Source: Pachyseris speciosa (lineage: Eukaryota > Cnidaria > Anthozoa > Scleractinia > Pachyseridae). From it: a DNA stretch of 64,000 bases. A model generated the notes under the pieces. The model searched no databases. It was not told the origin of the DNA and saw only the letters and a program-made list of their open reading frames with translations. A program made the translations under genes and the position numbers. The stretch spans positions 520,001 to 584,000 of the forward strand of contig JAEMWC010000388.1 of NCBI GenBank assembly GCA_016490735.1, in the 5' to 3' direction. Below are positions 46,701 through 52,000 of the stretch, one piece after another (within the stretch, counting starts at the first letter, position 1; every line of letters begins with the position of its first letter).

Positions 46701-48732
46701 TTTGTTCATCTGTAAGTCTGTTCTCAGGTGCCTCACTAGGAATTGGAGGGAGAGGGTGACCTGGACCATCCAGTTCATCTAGTGTGGACAACTGCTCTTT
46801 CTTTCTATTACTGCGTTTTGGAGCCTCAGGGGTTGAGTCTCCTAAGTAGGGTGGAATTGGGGGAGGAACTTCCCCATCCTCTTCATCATCTTCTTCAGCA
46901 GCTTCCTTGATAGTATCTGGGGTTTTTCTTTTCATGCTTGATTTCTTTGATGAAGGTTTTGGTCCGTCAGTTGAATCCTCATCCTTACCACTCCTTTCCT
47001 TTTTACTGTCTTTTCTGCTCCGTCGTCTTCGTGGTCCACTCGTTGTGCTCTCTTCATCATGACTGGTAACATCTGTCAGGTCATCACTGCTACTGTACTC
47101 ACTGATTGAATCTCTCTGTGATTAAAAATTAGGAAAACTGTTTATGAAGATCACCCCCTATCTAAATACACTGTATTGTACAGTAAATGATCACTGGCAG
47201 TCTTTCACCTCAGAAGATTATTAAATTCAGATAAGATGGAAATGGAGAGTTATTAAGAAAGACATGTGGTGGGGATTAAAATATTCAAGACAGAGGAACA
47301 GCGTACCTCTAAAGAGTGATAATAGGTAAGCCCCCAGGGCTAGTGTCTGTCCTAATTCCATGTTATCCCTGTAAAGCTCTGATATGGAGAGGATAATTAA
47401 GTATGTATGTATGTACTGTAATTAATCTACAGGTACATAAAATCAACCTATAGTCAAATTTAAATTGTTAAATGGAGGATGGCGGGAAGGGGGGGGGGGG
47501 GGGGGAGGTGAGCAGAAATGGAGGGGGCAGATAAAAGGAAGAGGGGTGGATTGTGCAAATCTGAGTTATTCTTTTTATACATGTACACCCCCAAAAAGCC
47601 AAGCCCCTATTTTTTAACCACACCCCAAAAAATAAAATCTCTTTAACTACAGTTGATAGAAAAGCAAGTTAGAAAAAAATAACCAGTTTAAAATAAAATT
47701 AGCTAGTTAGAAAAAAACACTTACTAGTGAAAATAAAATTACTAACTGAAAATAAAAGTTAACTACAACATATCCAACATGTACAGTAGTGTGTTTCCAA
47801 GGGTAAGATTAGACTCCTGAAATGATATTAAACTTTATCTCTCTGCAAATCTTTTTGCAAATACAAATGAAAAAGTACATGTTTAACATTGGTTTAACGA
47901 TCGCTTGGCTCATACATTTTATTGACATACTTACATGTATGATGTCATGTTGTGGCACGAATGATGAACGAAAAATCTGCCTTCATGACGTGACCTACAG
48001 TGTACGTACATTATCTCTTTATTTTGAACGTTATAACCAACAAAAACAATGTTAATAATCGTTATACCTCATCTTTCTCTTCGCAACTTGGCTGTTTTGG
48101 TGCACTTTTTCTCTTCTTGTCCACGCGAGAATATATTGGCTCGACTACTTGGCCTTTTTCGTGGTCTAAAATGTGATAAAAATGCTGCTGTTGTGAAGAG
48201 CTCCCTTCCCCTGTTGCTCCTTCAACCTCTTCTCTTGCAACTCCAGAGGCATTTTCGCCTCTAGACATTCTGAAATACTTCGTAGTTTTGTCGAAACTCT
48301 TTCCATCTCGCACTGATTCATACCCAACTTCTTCGAAGTCAGAATCCTCTGGTATACTATGCTCGTTTTGGGTATTTCCGCAACTCCCTTCATCTTGACC
48401 TCCCGGGAGATCGGCCGGTGGACGATTAGATAAATCCCCTAACATAACCCTTCCAATGTTTCCAGCCTCGCCTATTGCCTGAGCGATGGGTGATGGTGTT
48501 CGCTTGGGCCATGTTTGCGCCAAATTTGTTGGAGTTCTTGGCACCGCCGCAAATATAGCGCTCGGGATTAGCTGCGATGCGATGTGGCTCTGGAAATTAC
48601 AAAGCGATCACGATTAAACATTAATTATTACCCACAAGAAAAATAGAATCAATGAGTTTTGTTTACCAATGAAGAGGAGCCATCTTTTGATCCTTTTTTC
48701 TTGGACTTTTTCTGCTTTTTGCCTGGCGCCAT
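14252..48732 (-). CDS. CEP89: CEP89 (CCDC123), centrosomal distal-appendage protein; 23 exons
   Basis: Coding exons on the complement, first to last: 48667-48732, 48068-48589, 45979-47115, 45497-45680, 44212-44414, 42328-43135, 41797-41868, 41619-41680, 41375-41425, 41222-41305, 40405-40470, 40266-40309, 37850-37965, 29313-29493, 28973-29036, 27524-27566, 27353-27413, 25886-25985, 25171-25212, 24533-24622, 17795-17841, 17285-17407, 14252-14408. Every junction is AG/GT, phases agree throughout, and the total is 4,323 nt (1,440 codons plus stop). Diagnostic matches to vertebrate CEP89 are AVPRTP near the N-terminus, HRLNVELCRYQAKYR, APWL with FLAPLFLAYDDRLKEKE, EWQQLQEQAKLVVEEN, and the final ELELVWRNAAADNKRM. 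CEP89 is known to sit at mother-centriole distal appendages and to act in vesicle docking and ciliogenesis. Human CEP89 is about 780 residues; the extra length is in exons 3-6. The introns are full of mobile elements. Confidence 0.9.
14764..14834 (-). pseudogene. tRNA-like pseudogene, Thr(AGT) type, copy 1
   Basis: This is the same sequence as the copy at 15080-15151, with T and D arms intact, but the 3' acceptor strand is changed (TCGGGTG) so the last two acceptor pairs fail. No T-run terminator follows. The anticodon loop is CTAGTAA. It lies in the last CEP89 intron. Confidence 0.6.
15080..15151 (-). tRNA. Probable tRNA-Thr (AGT), intact cloverleaf
   Basis: The acceptor strands GCTCCGG and TCGGGGC pair over seven positions. 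The D arm is GTGTAGTGGTTATCAC, the anticodon stem CCCGA/TTGGG closes the loop CTAGTAA (anticodon AGT, U33 present), and the T arm is GTCGG-TTCGATT-CCGAC. A TTTTT terminator follows 9-13 nt after the acceptor. The D arm is the form usual in eukaryotic valine tRNAs, so the body and anticodon disagree. The variable loop is short (4 nt). It could be a real gene, a recent retroposed copy, or a SINE head. Confidence 0.55.
15162..15710 (+). pseudogene. Penelope-like element C-terminus: GIY-YIG endonuclease relic
   Basis: A plus-strand frame (open from 14991) encodes NVIYMVHCNRCHKQYIGETK followed by RRLKNRFNEHRR, then SEHFLCNDHNASDM and SNRDSVRKAREAYLIDRGQM. This is the GIY-YIG domain found at the C-terminus of Penelope-like retroelement reverse transcriptases. 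No reverse transcriptase precedes it; instead the reading frame enters the tRNA-like sequence. The fragment therefore looks like a 5'-truncated insertion, antisense in the last CEP89 intron. Catalytic Tyr, Arg and Glu-region residues appear present. The frame is intact for about 180 codons, which suggests youth or, less likely, retained use. Confidence 0.75.
15711..17284. other. CEP89 intron sequence, little recognised
   Basis: I see no gene. A C homopolymer lies at 17070-17083. If the exon ending at 17285 is not spliced, its frame stops at 17254 after eight extra codons. Confidence 0.4.
18072..18185. mobile_element. Left half of palindromic element split by a LINE
   Basis: The arm TGCAATTTGGTCTGAAAGC at 18098-18116 is inverted at 23915-23935 (TTTCAGACCAAAATTGCA). 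Removing the LINE at 18186-23905 and one copy of its target duplication rejoins the two halves into one continuous palindrome with the right half at 23918-23968. Confidence 0.65.
18323..19210 (+). CDS. LINE ORF1p: coiled coil plus RRM-like nucleic-acid binding
   Basis: A 295-residue protein with a Ser/Asp-rich N-terminus, a long heptad coiled coil (about residues 60-150, rich in Glu, Gln and Leu), then SLEIHGIPENV, the counterpart of the first strand of the RRM in L1-type ORF1 proteins, and a basic C-terminal domain (YKQRTKLRN, LLKEANKKRKN). By family analogy it forms trimers through the coiled coil, binds the element's RNA and acts as a chaperone in the retrotransposition particle. The length fits the L1 ORF1 class. 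No stop or frameshift is present. The start is the first ATG, with a second in frame 28 codons later. Confidence 0.85.
   Translation: MTDKLAKKNKRGERGSIETEELSSSKRLNMADTELQLDDASSSNSAAAITDEHEPTRADLKEVLIDIQINVNNILRDNIKIREEVVALRTTIQQQQEELTKLKPLILTLQQELEDARRKTDEQEEEISQLYDLQDSLEQYTRKNSLEIHGIPENVYSSTEEAVLEVAKALNVEVRPDDIEISHHLKGEVGAKPIIVKFVSHKKKAELYKQRTKLRNTSLSVVFPESSAASIVSSKGIYINENLTSFRRELLKEANKKRKNNIISSAWTIDGKVFVKISPASRPIRIYDKNDLEDL
19620..20366 (+). CDS. LINE ORF2, APE-type endonuclease part
   Basis: The 248-codon frame begins MDLKIASLNVRGIGN and carries apurinic-endonuclease-like motifs in order: LQEVH (catalytic Glu), NIYAPN, GGDFNLVLD (Asp/Asn pair), RLDFFLVS and the terminal KTDHSMI (Asp-His). 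It would nick target DNA to prime reverse transcription. The frame ends prematurely at 20366. The run of four T at 20354-20357 is one base short of what would continue into the reverse-transcriptase frame, whose sequence upstream of 20363 reads on as FWKLN, a usual junction in this clade. This is one long ORF2 broken by a single-base deletion. Confidence 0.85.
   Translation: MDLKIASLNVRGIGNNTKRREVFNWLRSKKLSMYMLQEVHCSENTANLWASEWGYKTLFSCCSSNKAGVSILFNNTFNLQNLKVFSDPNGRFIICDIEANGKPLTLANIYAPNEDDPNFFRAFFDHLSSFHCEEIIIGGDFNLVLDLNKDKKGGLAKTHKNALKVVQDLSESLELSDAWRILNPEATRYTWRQRQPDIHCRLDFFLVSQSSICNITQADIIPGFKTDHSMITLSLSLHSNPRGKGFGS
20363..23383 (+). CDS. LINE ORF2, reverse transcriptase part
   Basis: About 1,000 codons with no in-frame stop. 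It has no ATG at its start (20363 is TTG), in line with a frameshifted continuation of the endonuclease frame. In order: linker with a coiled coil; NKTPGTDGLPAEFYK; NWRPITLLNTDYK; FIDFEKAFDS (about residue 351); RQGCPLSPYLF; catalytic YADDT (about residue 453); a thumb and C-terminal region; and a zinc-knuckle-like CTFCQ-x7-HLFWTC near the end. The order and motifs fit the L1/Tx1 group of target-primed LINEs. Whether it is active in spite of the frameshift is unlikely but not excluded. Confidence 0.9.
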   Translation: MNTSFLSDARYLEEIRTTIQETVFEYENDVSVNPALLWEMVKLKVREKSISYAAYHKSATTKRENELENTITILQKQLDMANNNEPQNQSIIERINLLKRDLEKIIEHRTKGAILRSKSLWYNEGERNTKYFLNLEKRHFKQGTISQLKINETDFATSDKAILSECESFYKHLYTSKVNNDFASDFFQQANETVLSHEERNFCEGFLFEKECAEAVKSMDSNKTPGTDGLPAEFYKIFWKDISTLLVSALNYAFESGCLSITQRRGVIKLIPKKDAELYYIKNWRPITLLNTDYKIAAKALANRIKSVLPSIINNDQTGFMKNRFIGENIRLIDCIIQYAAKENIPGLLLFIDFEKAFDSLEWSFIVNSLRFFGFGPSIINWVKVLYCETESCVLNNGWSTNFFQTLRGVRQGCPLSPYLFILSAEVLAKAVRNNVNIKGISVDNNEIKISQYADDTTLILDGSREALASALNLLDDFSKVSGLRLNNKKTEALWIGSSIGNEQLILPGRDFKWPKCKVKTLGLWLSVKPEISARLNYNEKIEKIRKILSCWKYRRLTLLGRITVLKSLAASQLVYLLSPMPSNYHAINEINTLFYQFLWNGKGDKIKRKIMINDYCEGGLKMIDLVSFNKSLKTTWIKKYLDSTNNGKWKVFIDLALKNYGGKNVFIGNLNTKDTKKSIIVSDVFLEEILEIWAEVNFEQQLLSLEHFQEQNLWHNSLIRIENKPIFFKDWCSKGITKVKHLQKPECNSYLSLEDFQVKYDLNAAPLRFYGLISAVKALGNSSLKQENDDKQEYEPLSTKLLKSKKVSALVYKSLVRNKGGAPRNSQKKWLMDCSLSSENLDWSSAYLLALRCTKSTKLIEFHFKLLHRRLATNNFLFKIKLKENENCTFCQNAPETLIHLFWTCQKTSKLWKSIVEWLQNLNIVQNNFTLLNITALGLKPDTSKYALQINYCLLLARYHIWLAKTNETLPHFEHYLLFLKSRYELETKGGDRKKWEPLAVYIEP
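23785..23890 (+). repeat. Candidate 3'-transduced segment of the LINE
   Basis: This stretch of about 106 bp lies between the first A-run (23773-23784) and the terminal A-run next to the target duplication. Such an arrangement is the classical mark of readthrough past the element's own polyadenylation site at its source locus. Confidence 0.6.
23918..23968. mobile_element. Right half of palindromic element split by the LINE
   Basis: The AGACCAAAATTGCATGACAC arm is complementary to the arm at 18090-18116. See the left half at 18072-18185. Confidence 0.65.
23969..24166. repeat. Short inverted-repeat unit, ACCCATTTTGAAATCAC ends
   Basis: CACCCATTTTGAAATCAC near 23970 is inverted as GTGATTTCAAAATGGGTG near 24146. 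It may be a MITE or an outer part of the split palindrome. There is no coding sequence. Confidence 0.5.
24838..25060. repeat. Degenerate ~30-bp minisatellite
   Basis: Loose tandem repeats around the words CACTTGGCACAAGTTCCATG and TTTTTCCGC recur about seven times, with drift. Frames seen through it are composition artefacts. It lies in a CEP89 intron. Confidence 0.5.
26679..26750 (-). tRNA. tRNA-like copy 1 of 3, GGT (Thr-type) anticodon
   Basis: A 72-nt cloverleaf: acceptor GGCTTGT/ACAAGCC perfect, D arm GCTC-AGTTGGTA-GAGC perfect, anticodon stem CTGCA/CGCAG with one A-C mismatch, loop TCGGTAT, T arm GTGGG-TTCGAAT-CCCGT. Position 33 is C, not the usual U, so decoding is doubtful. A run of seven T follows the 3' end inside a hairpin, as for a Pol III terminator. 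It may be a tRNA-derived repeat and not a decoding tRNA. Confidence 0.5.
26929..27000 (-). tRNA. tRNA-like copy 2 of 3
   Basis: Same fold as copy 1, acceptor perfect, loop CCGGTAT, again with C at position 33. The D stem has mismatches (GCTGAG, GAGT) and the T arm is altered (GTGAGTTCAAAT). More decayed than copy 1. Confidence 0.4.
27178..27249 (-). tRNA. tRNA-like copy 3 of 3
   Basis: The T arm GTGGG-TTCGAAT-CCCGT and the anticodon loop TCGGTAT match copy 1. The acceptor 5' strand is GTCTTGT with one mismatch and the D stem is CCTC/GAGC with one mismatch. Confidence 0.4.
27611..28050. repeat. Tandem duplication of a ~218-bp intron segment
   Basis: The segment starting TTTTAACCGAGCTGA near 27617 repeats from about 27834 (TTTAAACCGAGCTGA) with few changes through AATCATATGTTCAGTAG. 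Both copies give similar open frames, which are noncoding. It lies in the CEP89 intron between exons 15 and 16. Confidence 0.8.
28205..28556 (+). repeat. tRNA-Leu-like SINE with (ATG)n tail
   Basis: The head GGATGGCCGAGTGG (A box) and GGGTTCAAATCCCG (B box) is of class II (Leu/Ser) form, interrupted by a CCCCCT run. A body follows with GGTTCAACTCCTCGG and GCCACCGGCCAGTTGGG, then (ATG)n at 28494-28552. Its head differs from the SINEs at 2451 and 4255. Confidence 0.75.
29540..29760. repeat. (TAA)n microsatellites
   Basis: Two AAT/TAA runs lie at about 29540-29583 and 29694-29750. The second is the 3' tail of the minus-strand SINE next to it. Confidence 0.9.
29692..30000 (-). repeat. SINE copy related to 4255-4535
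   Basis: The body with TCTCCGGGTACTCTGGTTTT and the B box GGGTTCGATTCCCGG match the 4255 element. The tRNA 5' half is diverged or lost, and the tail ends in (TAA)n rather than the GCGC hairpin plus (ATG)n. Confidence 0.75.
30360..30716. repeat. ATG/GATGGT microsatellite array
   Basis: Mixed ATG and GATGGT repeats. All frames give homopolymer-like translations (Met/Val, Ile/Thr, Asp/Gly), so no gene is called. It is a smaller cousin of the 36512-37792 array. Confidence 0.9.
30717..30930. repeat. CTTCCCCTC-rich minisatellite beside the array
   Basis: Units of about 25-30 bp around TTCCCCTC and GGT(C/G)GACT(C/T)TGCCCTC recur about nine times. Related words (GGTTGACTCCGCCCTC, GGGCAAAGTCGACC) also flank the satellite at 36310-36510, so the pairing of minisatellite and ATG array occurs twice. 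Confidence 0.6.
31400..32190. other. CEP89 intron sequence, nothing recognised
   Basis: No gene or RNA gene is seen. Confidence 0.4.
32203..32435. mobile_element. Foldback TIR element, TAGCCTGCG ends, 8-bp TSD
   Basis: The whole element is a near-perfect palindrome with arms of about 110 bp. The ends TAGCCTGCGTCGCAGACG and their inverse are flanked by exact TTAAAGGC on each side (32195-32202 and 32436-32443). An 8-bp duplication fits hAT or P superfamilies. It has no coding capacity. Confidence 0.85.
33395..34170 (-). pseudogene. Decayed repeat-protein-like coding region, function unknown
   Basis: On the minus strand a frame at 33794-34105 contains RPLTDDDKDSRNSECEPPS and SKSMKECDMSVDEENPN. 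The adjoining DNA repeats this block at about 33488-33660 (RPLTDDDKDKRNSE, SKSVNECDMAVDEE) and again in part near 33411. Unit spacing is about 244-309 bp. Frames are broken by stops and shifts. The conserved reading frame between the units suggests an earlier protein with acidic tandem repeats. I do not recognise it. It lies in a CEP89 intron on the same strand. Confidence 0.45.
34597..35217. repeat. Direct ~48-bp repeats 564 bp apart
   Basis: The words CAATTGCGGCGGAGCTTAG plus GGTCGACCCTCC at 34597-34645 recur at 35163-35210 with two differences. The segment between them is AT-rich and has no gene. They could be remnants of a tandem unit or of terminal repeats. Confidence 0.55.
35220..36500. 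other. CEP89 intron sequence, nothing recognised
   Basis: No gene or clear repeat, apart from short TTCCCCTC words near 35920. Confidence 0.35.
36512..37792. repeat. Higher-order GATGGT/ATG satellite, ~1.3 kb
   Basis: Blocks of (ATG)n, (GATGGT)n and (GGT)n are arranged in a larger unit marked by GGTGGTTGATGGTGATGG at about 36770, 36953, 37201, 37380 and 37719 (spacings about 180-340 bp). The long minus frames are artefactual His/Ser/Pro/Thr/Ile runs. The array begins 58 bp from the CEP89 exon ending at 37850. Confidence 0.95.
37850..41868 (-). CDS. CEP89: CEP89 conserved core, exons 7-13
   Basis: Seven short exons (44-116 nt) encode the part most like vertebrate CEP89: HRLNVELCRYQAKYR, KKEAAPWL, FLAPLFLAYDDRLKEKEQ, EELNAFKARVMEVVKENQQL, DEWQQLQEQAKLVVEEN. 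Exon 13 has two possible donors (after 37850 or 37846). Only GAG G|GTTGGT keeps the frame into exon 14 and gives the conserved EVSKL, so I chose it. The short-exon architecture is typical of conserved animal coiled-coil genes. Confidence 0.9.
38309..39265. mobile_element. 957-bp TIR element, TAGCCTGCG ends, 8-bp TSD
   Basis: The TIRs are about 100 bp: TAGCCTGCGTGCAGACGT at the left, inverted at 39248-39265, continuing through GAAACAGC and the TCCAGTATCC word. Exact GGCTAATC flanks both ends (38301-38308 and 39266-39273). A minus frame of 125 codons (38518-38895) lies inside, rich in Ser, with no recognised transposase motif. It is probably a non-autonomous derivative of the same family as 32203-32435. 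Confidence 0.85.
42328..43135 (-). CDS. CEP89: CEP89 exon 6: charged R/D/S-rich insert between coiled coils
   Basis: The exon opens with coiled coil (LEQNQEMLQLKIKEQEARS), then about 150 residues rich in Arg, Asp, Ser, Glu and Gly (for example DKDRVNRTDDRGKRYDER), then a leucine-zipper-like stretch ending LKQLALSLQKGTG. Phase 0 in, phase 1 out. The insert looks disordered and accounts for much of the extra length. Antisense frames over it are shadows of its biased composition. Confidence 0.85.
43799..43935. mobile_element. Short TIR element, TAGCCTGTGAGC ends
   Basis: The ends TAGCCTGTGAGCAGGCTCTC and GAGAGCCTGCTCGCAGGCTA are inverted. The flanks ACAACACGA and ACAACATGA suggest an 8-9 bp duplication with one change. 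Length is 137 bp. Confidence 0.75.
45180..45375. repeat. TTTGATTG-word cluster in CEP89 intron 3
   Basis: About ten copies of TTTGATTG or its inverse CAATCAAA, irregularly spaced in both orientations, form potential hairpins. No gene is seen. Confidence 0.5.
45979..47115 (-). CDS. CEP89: CEP89 exon 3: acidic/Pro region and Gln-rich coiled coil
   Basis: This is the largest exon (379 codons). It begins with Ser/Asp clusters and RRRRSRKDSKKER, then EEDDEEDGEVPPPIPPY, and ends in a long coiled coil rich in Gln and Glu (LETLVEQQQALYQEQLEQQR). It has no close counterpart in vertebrate CEP89 that I recall, so it is probably a lineage extension. The donor is GAG|GTATTT, phase 0. Confidence 0.8.
47460..47780. 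repeat. G-run and AT-rich short repeats in CEP89 intron 2
   Basis: A G tract of about 17 lies near 47490-47506. The region after 47640 repeats AGTTAGAAAAAAA and AAAATAAAATTA words. Noncoding. Confidence 0.6.
48068..48732 (-). CDS. CEP89: CEP89 exons 1-2: basic start and AVPRTP region
   Basis: Exon 1 encodes a Lys-rich start, MAPGKKQKKSKKKGSKDG, ending in phase 0 at a GTAAAC donor. Exon 2 continues with AAVPRTPTNLAQTWPKRTPS, matching the N-terminal Pro/Ser-rich motif of CEP89, then an acidic low-complexity segment. The start codon is the first ATG after the promoter, with an in-frame GCC context. These exons fix the 5' end of the gene and put it 299 bp from the NUP93 start codon. Confidence 0.85.
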
Positions 48733-49031
48733 TTTGAAATTCCACGGAGTGTTTACAGCATTACTACGCTTGCGCTAGCGTCTATCATTCATCGTTGTCA
48801 TAGAAACTAACCCCAGTCCTCGGGTCCTCCACGTCTCAATCAGCGGCAACACTACATGCGGACATGCGTCTTTCTACTCAGACACTTGACACATGGAGGA
48901 AAGGAACATGGCGGGTTTTACGAAAATGTACATTGAAAGCCCTCTTTTGGACGGAATATTGCAAAGACAAACGAACTAACAGTCATTTCATAAAAGAAAT
49001 TGTGATAGGTAAACGTTTGTAACCATCAATC
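48733..49031. promoter_or_regulatory. Divergent CEP89/NUP93 promoter region
   Basis: Only 299 bp separate the two start codons. No TATA box is seen in either direction. A YY1-like core AACATGGCGGG lies at 48906-48916, and the CEP89 start itself sits in AAAATGGCGCC. A CAATCAG word at 48838 could serve as a CCAAT-type site. Both genes encode broadly needed cell components, which fits a TATA-less bidirectional promoter. Confidence 0.6.
48908..48979 (+). other. Possible upstream ORF in the NUP93 leader
   Basis: An ATG within the YY1-like motif opens a 23-codon frame that ends at a TAA at 48977-48979, out of frame with the NUP93 start. It matters only if transcription starts upstream of 48908. 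Confidence 0.3.
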
Positions 49032-52000
49032 ATGACGTCGAGTTTTGGCGATCTGCTGCAGCAGGCTGAACAGTTGACAGCCGACATGGATAGTGGCTGG
49101 GAGCTACCTCGCGTGGAAAGGAATCTTCACCAACTCGCAGAGGCTGGACAGAGGCTGTGGGCACAAACCACTGGGACTGCGAGTGATAATGCTGCCGTTA
49201 AAGCGTAAGTAGAGTCGGTTTATTTCATCAAAAAATGTACTGACACTAAATCAGGTAAGAACATTAACAGTGTCAACAGTGTAGCTCGCTTAGGGACCGG
49301 TCATTATTTATGTAGAGGGGGGGGGTCAAGGCTGTTTTAGATTGGCAGGAGGGGGGGCTAATTTTTTTTAAACAAGTAATAGGGGGGGGGGTTACCATTT
49401 TTTAGGTTTTGCAAGGGGTGTTGTCTGTGCTTTTGCAAATGGGATTACTTTTACAAAATTAATTTCAAAGATCCAGGTGGTGAAGATGGACAACCCAGTT
49501 AGAAGCTAGAATATTCTTGGTTTTCACATGACATCATCAAAAACTAAAATTCAAAATTAAACAAACTTTTGCATTTTTAGCTTCATCACGTAAAAGACGT
49601 TTTAGAAATGTATCGGCTTGCATGTTTTCAGCTTGGTTGCTTGCTTTGTTTTGAAAATAGAGCAATTTGAATTTTAGATTTTATTACAGTGTGTGACATA
49701 AACATGTCCGCTCACAAGCATGTCACGTACATGAAAACATTGATTCCTCGCATATTTTTTAAGGTCTGAAAAGCCAACATGATAAGAGAAGCGTCTATGT
49801 GAATGCTTGCGAGCTCAAAACAGAGAAGAAAGCCTTTGAGAAAGCAAAAGTAAATTCCAGGTGTTTTCACTCGTTTCCGGCTGCCATATTTGTGCCCCTC
49901 AGAGGAACACTAACATGATGTTTCCATACTAAACTCTATAATTTTGAGTGGTACATTTTGCCTAACAACTCGAGTACGGGATACCGCACCACCCTGAGAC
50001 TTTAGCATGTTGTTTATTTATTACAATTCTACAATATGTCAATTTCTTGACTTTATCTATCGACTGTTGATGATTTTATTTTTTTAATTGTGTGACTGTA
50101 AACCAAGAATTGTCATAAACTTCATTCCTTTAATATTTCACACTTTAATAAAAGGCAAATCCAGATCAGCCTGTTTCAGTGTTTGATTTGGGCTGCATTT
50201 AATATCAAAATTAACAAAATATTTGTTGGTTCAATAGCCCATGAAGTAATAAAACATGAATAACATAACACTTAAAATATTGCTTTCCACCTTGGAAAAT
50301 ATATTGGAAAAAATATTTATCTTCCAGGGTTTAATATTTGGTGTCCAACATCTGAAAAGTGGCACCTTGAATGCAAATTTTGTGATGGCAACTTTAGAAG
50401 ATATACAGTACCGGGCAGATGTAAGTTGACAGTCTTGACTCGAAACTCGATCCTCGATCCTCGAAGCTATCAAGTATCGAGGCTTGAGTTTCGAGACGCT
50501 CGAAGAATTTTTCGAGGATCTCGATACCGGATTTCGAGGAAACGATTAATTTTTCTAACCTCAAACAGTAGGAGAGAACAAAGGCAATTTTCGCGTAGCT
50601 TTTGTTCTTCTCGCAGTTCCAAATCAGCGGCAGTGAGTGTTCATTACATGTGATCTGTTTCGGCGCGATCGAGGCTCGAGTTTCGAGACGCTCGAAGAAT
50701 TTTTCGAGGATCTCGATACCGGATTTCGAGGAAACGATTAATTTTTCTAACCTCAAACAGTAGGAGAGAACAAAGGCAATTTTCGCGTAGCTTTTGTTCT
50801 TCTCGCAGTTCCAAATCAGCGGCAGTGAGTGTTCATTACATGTGATCTGTTTCGGCGCGATCTTCCATCCGCGAATCGGATTGTTGTTGTGAAACATGCC
50901 TAAAATTTTCATACCCTACATCAGAAAAAGCAAACTTCTGAAGCAATGAACAAAATCAAGCTACAAGATTGCGGCTTTTTAGGGCCTGAGAATGTAACAC
51001 GATCGCTGCTGAAATGTCCTCGCATGAATGTACGCGAAGTTTCGCATCAAAACTTCGAAAACATCATCAACGAAAACTGAGAGCGAAATATATAAATAAA
51101 TATTTGACAGCCGCCGCAAATGTTTATAGATTCGGCGAAGCATTACAAATTTGCATAAATGTCATCGAGAACATGTCAAAAGCAATGGTCACATTTTTCA
51201 TATTTTCTGTCTACTGATTTCGAATTGGAACCGTGGGTTCTTCTGAGGGATGACTGGATTACCTGTTCACTAAATTCAGCTTCAAAAATGAAGGGAACTA
51301 AACTACAAGGTTGCGGCTATTTCGGCCGCTGTTTCACAAGCCAAGAATGTATTATAAAATACAATCGCTTCTGAAATGTTGTGAGTATCGTCGCTGAAGC
51401 AGTACGCTGTGCATGATTATATTCTTGATTGTACTAAATCTTTCGAATCATTCACTAATTGAAAACGCAAAATAATTTATTTTCGGTATTAATCAGCAAG
51501 GAATCGAGAAAACTTCAACGTGACCATTCTCTTGAAGAACGATTAACTCTTTCTTCGAGCATACCAGTTTGACAGCCGCCGGGAATCAATTAGACTTGCT
51601 ACAAGTCAACCTCTCGAATGTCACAGCAGAAAAGCTGAGAGGAGCGAGGTTTCTACGCCGCAAAGCGGCTAGGCGAGCGACGTAGTTGCATTTGGAAGAA
51701 GAGCATCAGTTATCGCTTTCGCAATCAACCGCACGTTGGAATTTCAACCACAAGTCACGTTTGATTGACAACGTTATCCCCGAGGGTCCCAAAGATCTAC
51801 TCTGATTGGTCTAAGCCCAGCGACCGGTTTGGCGCCAATCAGTCCTTCTTCCCGCGCCTTATTAAACAGTTCGAAGGACTTTTTCGAAAGTCTAGGAATC
51901 GATGAATGTATTCCTTGTTTTTGTGCCCCATTTTTGAAATGACGTATATTTGGGCATCGAAGAAAGAGACAAGGACCGATTTACGCCGCAGGGAATCAAA

